From Arcobacter sp. EP1 (GTDB lineage: Bacteria > Campylobacterota > Campylobacteria > Campylobacterales > Arcobacteraceae), in the NCBI GenBank assembly GCA_001655195.1, contig LPNY01000139.1, positions 420,923 to 484,922 on the forward strand: DNA of 64,000 nt. The letters are read 5' to 3'. The notes beneath the pieces were generated by a model. The model saw only the letters and a program-made list of their open reading frames with translations, was not told the DNA's origin and made no database searches. The position numbers were made by a program, and so were the translations under genes. Below, piece after piece: positions 57,943-64,000 of the stretch (its first letter is position 1; each line of letters starts with the position of its first letter).

Positions 57943-59322
57943 CTATTTTCTTTTAAAGGAGGAAATGATATCTGTGACAGTAACACTATTTTCATCTTGA
58001 ACTATTCCATGTGTTGTTTGTCTAAAAATACTTTCAATCATGATTTTTTTATCATTCTCTTCTAGTGCATTTCCTTCTTTTATTAAAGCTAGATATGTCT
58101 TAATCATTGTTACACGTTCCTTTGCATCAATTGATAAATGATAACTGCTTAATGCTATTTTCATTACTATTCGAATAATCCAAATCGCTAAAGAAATAAG
58201 CAAAATCATAAATCCATATTTTATAAAATCTATGTTCATTAATCCACTTTGAACTTTATCTATACCACTAGAGCTCTTAACTTGTGAGACATCAACAGTT
58301 TTAACAATTTCTGCTTTAGCATCAGCTGCAAAGCCTAAATCAATTTGAAAAATACTAAATACTAACAATAGAGAAGCTATTATTGCAATCCACAAATATT
58401 TTGTATACCGTTTTGAATAAAACTCTATTTGTTCTTCCCAAAACTCTTTTGATGCATTTGTTTTTATTTCACTCAATGCTGCATTTTTTGCATTCTCAAA
58501 TTCAGCCTTTATAGATGCTGATTCTTCATAGATAACTTTTACATTCTCAAAAAGTTCACTCTTATCATTTAATTGGTTTTCTAACTGCTTTATCTCACCA
58601 TAAAGTTTATCTTTATCGTCTTCCAACTGTTGTATTCTTCTACCATTTGTTGTCGAGTTTTTTAAATCTTCTTTAAAATCCTCTTTTTGGATTTCATCAA
58701 AAATTGTATTGTCAAAAATCTTTTCAACTATAATAGGTTCATAGGATTTGTAACTAGGCTCTCTATTTTCAAATGCAACTTCCATTAGTTTTTCTTTTGA
58801 AACAGGCATACCAGTTTTTTCTTCTCCACCTATAAAGACGATCGCATTATTTTTACTTCTAAATACTTTAAAAACCTTATTTCTAACTTTTGTTCTTAAC
58901 ACTAAATTAGGATTTTCTTCTGAAGTATTTAGTAAATCAATTAACTTATCATACCTCTTAGAAAACTCTTCTCTTGTGATTTTAATTTCATCAGGTTGAA
59001 GTTCATATCTATCTATCAATCTTTTAGAAAACTTCATTAGATAGTTCATATTATCTTCTATCTCTATAAAGTTACTTACAATAGAGTTTCTATTTGAACT
59101 TAATTCCATAATTCTTTCTAATCTAAGAATCATCTTCTCTTTTTCATGCTCTGTCAATAAAGTTTGAAAACCATTTGCTCTCTCTACATAAACCTTAATT
59201 ATCTCGTTGAAACTGTTAATTGTTTTATCCATGACACCAGCACTTTTTAAAACTTTAGCTACAGATTCACTAGCTAGTCTATTCTCTACATCTTCTAAAA
59301 TACTTTCAAATTTATTATTCAT
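57943..59322 (-). CDS. Coiled-coil membrane protein, DUF6161-like
   Basis: 459 residues. A soluble N-terminal helical region (1-215), a coiled coil (about 228-285), two transmembrane helices (about 310-330 and 367-390), and a C-terminal cytoplasmic region with SSYHLSIDAKERVTMIKTYL and IFRQTTHGIVQDE. The last two blocks recall the uncharacterised DUF6161 family. No enzymatic motif is visible. It is flanked on both sides by repeat families (57295-57858 and 59394-59514) and is the only gene between them. This suggests an accessory gene; its function is unknown. Confidence 0.7.
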   Translation of the reverse strand: MNNKFESILEDVENRLASESVAKVLKSAGVMDKTINSFNEIIKVYVERANGFQTLLTEHEKEKMILRLERIMELSSNRNSIVSNFIEIEDNMNYLMKFSKRLIDRYELQPDEIKITREEFSKRYDKLIDLLNTSEENPNLVLRTKVRNKVFKVFRSKNNAIVFIGGEEKTGMPVSKEKLMEVAFENREPSYKSYEPIIVEKIFDNTIFDEIQKEDFKEDLKNSTTNGRRIQQLEDDKDKLYGEIKQLENQLNDKSELFENVKVIYEESASIKAEFENAKNAALSEIKTNASKEFWEEQIEFYSKRYTKYLWIAIIASLLLVFSIFQIDLGFAADAKAEIVKTVDVSQVKSSSGIDKVQSGLMNIDFIKYGFMILLISLAIWIIRIVMKIALSSYHLSIDAKERVTMIKTYLALIKEGNALEENDKKIMIESIFRQTTHGIVQDENSVTVTDIISSFKRK

Positions 59323-59393
59323 GTATCACCTTGTTTTATTTTAGACTAACATTACTATGTCACAGTTTCTGTCACAAAAACAAAAATATATTA

Positions 59394-59514
59394 AAAAAGT
59401 CATATTTTTTATTAATTCAAGGCAGACAAGAATTTTTTAAAGGAGCTTACTAAAGTAAGTGACTGCAAAGAAATTTACAGTCGAACGCAGAAATCATGAA
59501 AAAGATAACTTTTT
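59394..59514. repeat. Inverted-repeat element, copy S-B
   Basis: Shares with 17018-17161 the blocks TTCAAGGC, GACAA, GGAG, TTAC-(4)-GTAA, GTGAC or ATGAC, AAATTT and AACGCAGAAAT. The ends (59394-59412 and 59496-59514) pair with a few mismatches. The inner stem is CTTAC/GTAAG where the other copy has TTTAC/GTAAA, a compensatory change. It sits just after the stop of the dadA-like gene. Confidence 0.8.
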
Positions 59515-59517
59515 CAA

Positions 59518-60738
59518 CTACTGGTAAAAGCCTGAGAAGGACTTATATGATTTATCATCTTTCTGAATTATATTAGCAATACTCTCCCCAATACTAGGAG
59601 CAAAAGTCATCCCTAACCATCCAAGTCCAGTTGCATAAACTAAATTATCATAATCCTCATCTTTACCAATAAGTGGCATATCATTTGGAGTAAGTGGTCT
59701 AAATCCACACCACTCTACTTGCTCTTCCATCTCAAAAGGAATAGTATACCGTTTGAAATTTGTTTTAATACTCTCTATTTGTTTTTTAACTACCTCTGGG
59801 TTAGTAGTTCCAAGTTCTAATTTAGAAGTAATTCTTGCGGTATCTTTACGTGGTGTAAACGCAATGAACATATCGGCAAAGAGTGTGGACATTTTTGGTT
59901 TTAGCTCTTGGGGCATTTTAAAGGTTACGCTGTATCCTTTGGCTGGGGTCATGACTAAATCTTTTTTGGCTTTTTTTGCCATGAGCGTTTGGTACCCTGT
60001 TGCCATGACAAAAGTTTGCGCTTCATAGGAGTCTTTTGGTGTTATGACACTGATGACCTTTCCATTATTGAATTCTACATCGGTTACTTTTGTATTAAGG
60101 ATAAATTCTACACCTAGTTTTTTTAATGCTTTTTTCATGCCTTCCATTACTTTTTGTGGGTCGATGTGGGCATTCTTTTTTAAGAGAACGGAGCCTTTTA
60201 TTTTATCGTTCACGCTTGGTAGGTACTCTTTGGTTTTAGCAACATCACATATTTCAAAACGGTTGGTATCTTGTGCATGGGACACTTTTAAATCAAAACT
60301 ATTTTGTTCGGTGTAAACCATCAGCAATCCATCATGATGATAATCAAAGTCTAGGTTTTCATCACTGATGATTTGTTCATATAAATCAAGGGAACGTTGA
60401 CCGTATTGTTCAAAAAGGCGCATGGACTTTTTCATGCGAGTTTCGTTGGCATTTCTCATAAACTTCCAAAGCCAACGGTAAAGTTTCCAGTCAAGTCCAA
60501 AATGTAATTGTGCTGGGGATTCACCCTTTGCCATGAGTTTTAAAGTTTGAGCAATGACACCGGGGTAACTTAAAGGGGTTTTATCAAAAGAGGAAAGCAT
60601 TCCTGCGTTTCCAAAGGAGGTATTACTTGTAATATCCCCTTCATCTATAATAGTAACTTTTCGTCCTGATTTTGTTAAATAATAAGCAGACATTAAACCA
60701 ATAACACCACCACCAATAACAATAACATCTCTTTTCAC
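59518..60738 (-). CDS. dadA: DadA-family D-amino acid dehydrogenase or related FAD oxidase
   Basis: 406 residues of the DAO fold. The FAD site is DVIVIGGGVIGLMSAYYLTKSG (4-25). FGNAGMLSS, MATGYQTLMA and the C-terminal GFRPLTPNDMPLIG and YATGLGWLGMTFAPS are family blocks. DadA oxidises D-alanine and other D-amino acids with a quinone. The context of peptidoglycan genes and Alr fits D-amino acid metabolism, but glycine or sarcosine oxidases share this fold. Confidence 0.85.
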   Translation of the reverse strand: MKRDVIVIGGGVIGLMSAYYLTKSGRKVTIIDEGDITSNTSFGNAGMLSSFDKTPLSYPGVIAQTLKLMAKGESPAQLHFGLDWKLYRWLWKFMRNANETRMKKSMRLFEQYGQRSLDLYEQIISDENLDFDYHHDGLLMVYTEQNSFDLKVSHAQDTNRFEICDVAKTKEYLPSVNDKIKGSVLLKKNAHIDPQKVMEGMKKALKKLGVEFILNTKVTDVEFNNGKVISVITPKDSYEAQTFVMATGYQTLMAKKAKKDLVMTPAKGYSVTFKMPQELKPKMSTLFADMFIAFTPRKDTARITSKLELGTTNPEVVKKQIESIKTNFKRYTIPFEMEEQVEWCGFRPLTPNDMPLIGKDEDYDNLVYATGLGWLGMTFAPSIGESIANIIQKDDKSYKSFSGFYQ

Positions 60739-60863
60739 GATAGACTCCTTTAAAGTCTTTGTTTCTTTAAAGTATATTACTCAATTCTTGATATGGGAGA
60801 AATAAAGCAGAAAATTAGTTGTTTGTTTTAATCTTCACATCCACTAATATAAAAGTTACGTTT

Positions 60864-61358
60864 TTATGAGAAATAAGTAGGTACTTTTTCTTTCATTTTC
60901 TTATACACTTCATTAAAATCAGATGAATAAATACGCTCACCTGCAATGGCTGTCATAAAGTTAGTATCTCGTCCCCAACGTGGTACTAAATGCAGATGTA
61001 AATGTTCAGCAATACCAGCACCTGCTGCTTGTCCAAGGTTGATGCCTATATTGACCCCTTGGGCATTAACTACATCTTTGATAAGTTGAACTCCACCATA
61101 TGCTAAGTTGTTCATATGCATCCACACCTTAGGGTCTAAATCTTCTAAATTTTCCACATGATTGTGAGGGATAATCATAAAATGACCCGGAGCATAAGGG
61201 TATTTGTTCATAATGACAAAACAGTGTTCGTCTTTGTATAAAATTCCTAGTTCTTCGTCATCGTCATTGGTTTTACTGGCATGACAAAATACGCACCCTT
61301 CGATGTTTTTAACATTTGAAACATAAGTTCCTCTCCAAGGTGCATATAGGCTTTTCAT
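60864..61358 (-). CDS. HIT family hydrolase (Ap4A-phosphorylase-like)
   Basis: 164 residues. It starts MKSLYAPWRGTYV, typical for this HIT branch, has CVFCHAS as half of a zinc site, and the histidine triad EHLHLHLVPRWGRD. It cleaves or phosphorolyses nucleotide polyphosphates or nucleotide conjugates; the exact substrate is unknown. The start lies eleven bases after the murF stop on the same strand. Confidence 0.9.
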   Translation of the reverse strand: MKSLYAPWRGTYVSNVKNIEGCVFCHASKTNDDDEELGILYKDEHCFVIMNKYPYAPGHFMIIPHNHVENLEDLDPKVWMHMNNLAYGGVQLIKDVVNAQGVNIGINLGQAAGAGIAEHLHLHLVPRWGRDTNFMTAIAGERIYSSDFNEVYKKMKEKVPTYFS

Positions 61359-61369
61359 TTCACTTTTCC

Positions 61370-62806
61370 TTAAATAAAGTTGGGTGCATCATTTGCAAAG
61401 AGAATTAAATCACCTACGTGAGTTTGTTCAACTAGAGTCTCTTCCATTTTTGACTTATCTTTTAAGAAGAAGGTTTTATCAGGACTCATATGGTCACCCA
61501 AAATCTTTGCATTGAGGCTTCCTGTGATAATTACAAAATCAAACTTTTCATTGATAGCTTTTGCTAATTGAATATTGGCTTCATCTGTTGATTCAACAAG
61601 TCCTGGGGTAATGATAACTTTTCGTCCCTCATATCCACTACAAATATTTACAGCCTCTAACATTCCATCAAGGTTTCCATTAAAACTATCATCAACGATA
61701 ACTTTTCCACCTGCTTTTATAAGCTGTAAACGGTGTTCAACGGGTTCGAGTTTATCAAAAGCAATTTTGATTTCATCAATACTCATACCCAATTCAAGAG
61801 CTACTAAAATAACAGCGGTTAAGTTGATAGCATTGAAACTTCCAAGCAGTGGTGCATGGAAGTGTTCTTGTTTTCCGTCGATTTCTAAATCAAACCAAAT
61901 ACCATCAAGATTACTCATGGTAATATTTAAGTTATTTGGAAACTTTTGTATAGTGTCATATTTTAAAATAGGTACAGTATCGTGAACAAAACCTTTGACC
62001 ATACGCGGAGTTTTTAAAATCTCCATTTTAGTATGAATAATATTATCTAAGGTTTTAAAATACTCAATATGTTGTTCACCAACTGAGCCAATAACAGGAT
62101 ACTGCGGTTCTAAGAACATGGTAATATCTTCGATATCTCCCTTTTCTCGTGCTCCTGCTTCTGCAATATAGATTTGAGTATCAGTGGGTAAATCTCGGTT
62201 AACATCTAAAACAATTCCCCCTAGAGTATTCACTGAACGAGGTGTTTTATAGGTTTTAAATTTTTTACTTAAAACTTGGTGCATGTAGTTTTTAATAGAG
62301 GTTTTACCAAACGAAGCCGTAATAGCAACAATTTTTAAATCACTCATGGTTTTGATTTTTTGTTTTGCTTTGTGTTTAAAAGAGATAAAAAACATCTTTT
62401 CTAAAAGTGTTGAAACCCCGTATGTTACAAATAATGGAATAAATACGGTTACCCCTTGGCAACTTGGAGCAAACATACATAAAATGTTAACGGCAAATGT
62501 TAGAAAGAGCAAAATACCTAAGAAACGTTTTACCCTCCCTGTCAACACTAAAGGCCTATCTAGTTTACGGTTCCATAAAACAAAGGCTGTTAAATAAAAG
62601 ATATAAAAAAATGCAGCAAAATAAAGGGGTTCTAAAATATAGTAAATAAAAATAGGTGCGGCAAAATAGTTAATATGCCAGTACTGTTTGTGGTGTTTAA
62701 ACAGAACTCGTTCAATTTTGTAGTTGTACCATTGAAGGTTAGTAATTAAATACCACCCTAACGCCATAATAAAAAGAATATGCGTAAATATATTAAAGTA
62801 TTCCAT
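61370..62806 (-). CDS. murF: MurF-like ligase with membrane-spanning N-terminus
   Basis: 478 residues from ATG 62806 (a GTG lies at 62809). The first 140 residues contain several hydrophobic segments. The Mur ligase core has the P-loop-like ASFGKTSIKNYM (about 171-182), the acidic AEAGAREKGD, GSFNAINLTAVILVALELG, and DDSFNGNLDGM. MurF adds D-Ala-D-Ala to UDP-MurNAc-tripeptide. The membrane region is absent from E. coli MurF and suggests anchoring near MraY. It overlaps the hydrolase gene by 14 bases and follows ddl, its pathway partner. Confidence 0.88.
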   Translation of the reverse strand: MEYFNIFTHILFIMALGWYLITNLQWYNYKIERVLFKHHKQYWHINYFAAPIFIYYILEPLYFAAFFYIFYLTAFVLWNRKLDRPLVLTGRVKRFLGILLFLTFAVNILCMFAPSCQGVTVFIPLFVTYGVSTLLEKMFFISFKHKAKQKIKTMSDLKIVAITASFGKTSIKNYMHQVLSKKFKTYKTPRSVNTLGGIVLDVNRDLPTDTQIYIAEAGAREKGDIEDITMFLEPQYPVIGSVGEQHIEYFKTLDNIIHTKMEILKTPRMVKGFVHDTVPILKYDTIQKFPNNLNITMSNLDGIWFDLEIDGKQEHFHAPLLGSFNAINLTAVILVALELGMSIDEIKIAFDKLEPVEHRLQLIKAGGKVIVDDSFNGNLDGMLEAVNICSGYEGRKVIITPGLVESTDEANIQLAKAINEKFDFVIITGSLNAKILGDHMSPDKTFFLKDKSKMEETLVEQTHVGDLILFANDAPNFI

Positions 62807-63512
62807 CACGTAAAATGTTCCCTATATCATTTGAATTTTTTAAGAAAAAGTAGTGGTCTTGCTCGTAGGTTTTAAATTGTGAATTTTTAATCAGTTTATG
62901 AATTTTTTGTCCTGAAGCTAATGAGGTTGCAGTATCAGTTTCACCCCAAAAAATGTACGCTTTGTTCTTAAAGTTAGCAAACTCTTTTTCTAAGTTTTCT
63001 GCAATAGCATTTTTAAACGTTGCGTACATGTGTTCACTCATTTGAACCACGTCTTTACTTCTAAAAGCTTTGGTGATTTTTCCTAAACCAAAAGCTTTTA
63101 AGGTTTTTGCAACAGCTATTTTAGCTTTGACTTTTGAAGATTTTTCTTCGATAATTCCAGCACTACTTAATAGAACTAAGTTTTCAGGGTTGAGCAGAGT
63201 TGCGACTTTACCACCATAAGAGTGTCCCATCACAACAAACTTTTTAGCACCCATTTTTTCAATAAAAGTGTCGATAATTTTTGCGTAGTCATAAACCGTT
63301 AAAACATACTCATTTGTTGATTTGCCAAAACCGGGTAAATCAATATAAATATGTCGGAAATCACTTAGGGTTTGAGAAAAAGCCTGTTTCATTATCTCTT
63401 TGTTACTTCCCCATCCGTGCAAAATAATCAAATCATTTTTTGCATTGGGATTAACAATATCATAGGCAATATCAAAAGATTGAGTGTCTAAACGTACTGC
63501 TTTTACTGCCAA
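62793..63512 (-). CDS. Alpha/beta hydrolase between ddl and murF
   Basis: 239 residues from a TTG start that directly follows the ddl stop, with AAAGGG seven bases upstream. The nucleophile elbow is GHSYGG (Ser near 98), the oxyanion-hole motif is HGWGSNKE, an acid lies in FWGETDTAT, and the histidine is in YEQDHYFF. The fold is clear and the substrate is unknown. It sits in an operon with ddl and murF, so a role in wall precursor metabolism or coupling to it is likely but unproven. Confidence 0.85.
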   Translation of the reverse strand: MAVKAVRLDTQSFDIAYDIVNPNAKNDLIILHGWGSNKEIMKQAFSQTLSDFRHIYIDLPGFGKSTNEYVLTVYDYAKIIDTFIEKMGAKKFVVMGHSYGGKVATLLNPENLVLLSSAGIIEEKSSKVKAKIAVAKTLKAFGLGKITKAFRSKDVVQMSEHMYATFKNAIAENLEKEFANFKNKAYIFWGETDTATSLASGQKIHKLIKNSQFKTYEQDHYFFLKNSNDIGNILRDGIL

Positions 63513-64000
63513 CTATTTACCCTTTGATGCTTGGATTTTATTAACATAAGCATAGTCAACTTTGATTTGACGCGTTTTTGGTAAGGCTTTTGCAAGTGAA
63601 GTTAATACTGCGTTAAAATCTTCAAAAAGGTAGTTTGCCATAGACCCTGGAATTGGGTTGATTTCATTTAAGTAAACTTCATCATTTTCAATAAATAAGT
63701 CACATCGAATCAATGAACCTTCGAAGGTATTGTTATAAACTTTTTTAAATGTCTCTTTTACTTTTTCTTGCATAGTTTCACTCAAATCTGCTGTGAGTGC
63801 AGTAGACGTTCGTGCGAAATCTAAGTACTTTTTATCAAAATCTAAGAACTCTGCTTTTTGAGGTTCTTCAATAATTGAGAAAAGAAACTCTCCATTAACT
63901 TTACATCCAGCAAGGTTATACTCTTTGATACCTGAAATAAAAGGTTCAATAATAATTGCATCATCAAACTCAAAAGCAACATCAAGAGCATAGTTTAACT
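63513..64000 (-). CDS. ddl: D-alanine--D-alanine ligase (3' part, runs off the window)
   Basis: The reading frame is open from the window edge through the stop at 63513. It encodes the ATP-grasp C-terminal region: IIIEPFISGIKEYNLAGC, EEPQKAEFLDFDKKYLDFAR, FEGSLIRCDLFIEND, and the metal-binding LNEINPIPGSM. This gives D-Ala-D-Ala for MurF. The beginning lies beyond 64000. It is the first gene seen of a ddl, hydrolase, murF, HIT gene series. Confidence 0.92.
   Translation of the reverse strand, partial: LNYALDVAFEFDDAIIIEPFISGIKEYNLAGCKVNGEFLFSIIEEPQKAEFLDFDKKYLDFARTSTALTADLSETMQEKVKETFKKVYNNTFEGSLIRCDLFIENDEVYLNEINPIPGSMANYLFEDFNAVLTSLAKALPKTRQIKVDYAYVNKIQASKGK

Noticed and set aside
61575-61985. 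136-codon ORF on the plus strand
   Set aside because: Antisense shadow of murF, without ribosome site or recognisable domain.

Overview
The window is one low-GC, gene-dense stretch of a chromosome that looks like the Arcobacter group of the Campylobacterota (Epsilonproteobacteria). The evidence is the AT-rich codon use, sensor kinases with the HisKA box AHQWRQPLS, NIT/CZB and Cache chemosensory proteins, c-di-GMP enzymes with the local helical N-terminal domain, LctP lactate permease, a UvrC-Alr pair, and a membrane-tethered MurF beside Ddl and a HIT protein. No rRNA, tRNA, CRISPR array, transposase, integrase or prophage gene is seen.

Layout. 1-5.4 kb: small accessory genes (zinc-ribbon membrane protein, radical SAM protein, PsiE-like protein, DsbA/FrnE-like oxidoreductase, ADP-ribosylglycohydrolase, a Cache sensor coupled to a J-domain protein, a second membrane J-protein). 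5.4-16.6 kb: LctP, a SprT-like metalloprotease, a six-TM HAMP/HD-GYP phosphodiesterase, a probable homoserine kinase, a Lon-family protease, MsrA, an SRAP/YedK-like protein whose catalytic Cys2 is proline, and an orphan sensor kinase. 17-31.9 kb: UvrC, Alr, a Sel1 protein, a very large tandem-NIT chemoreceptor, CinA-like protein, Adk, YgiQ, a ZnuA-like protein, AspS, a lipoprotein and a family-4 uracil-DNA glycosylase. 32-35 kb: a small HTH-like protein and two paralogous diguanylate cyclases. 35-45.7 kb: the S10-spc ribosomal operon on the minus strand from rpsJ to infA, with a textbook sigma-70 promoter in front and a strong terminator behind infA. 45.9-57 kb: an amidase, a degenerate receiver-PAS protein, an FAD oxidoreductase, a two-component system next to a charged DUF5666-like periplasmic protein, a periplasmic binding protein, a YceI-like protein, a Cache-PAS kinase, and a divergent VOC/HxlR pair. 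57-59.5 kb: an unusual repeat-rich gap and a coiled-coil membrane protein (DUF6161-like). 59.5-64 kb: DadA-like oxidase, HIT protein, MurF, alpha/beta hydrolase and the 3' part of ddl, which runs off the window.

The most unusual material is non-coding. Two repeat families sit at two loci. One is a hairpin array of about 240 bp with three copies (16775-16937, 57295-57533, and inverted at 57615-57858) whose stems are kept while their sequences change. The other is a 120-144 bp element with terminal inverted repeats (17018-17161 and 59394-59514) and an internal hairpin with a compensatory base-pair change. At the second locus the repeats bracket the DUF6161-like gene and a 35-residue hydrophobic ORF with its own promoter and ribosome binding site. 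Among proteins the clearest oddities are the Pro2 SRAP protein, the Glu-for-Asp receiver, and the Cache/J-domain pair.
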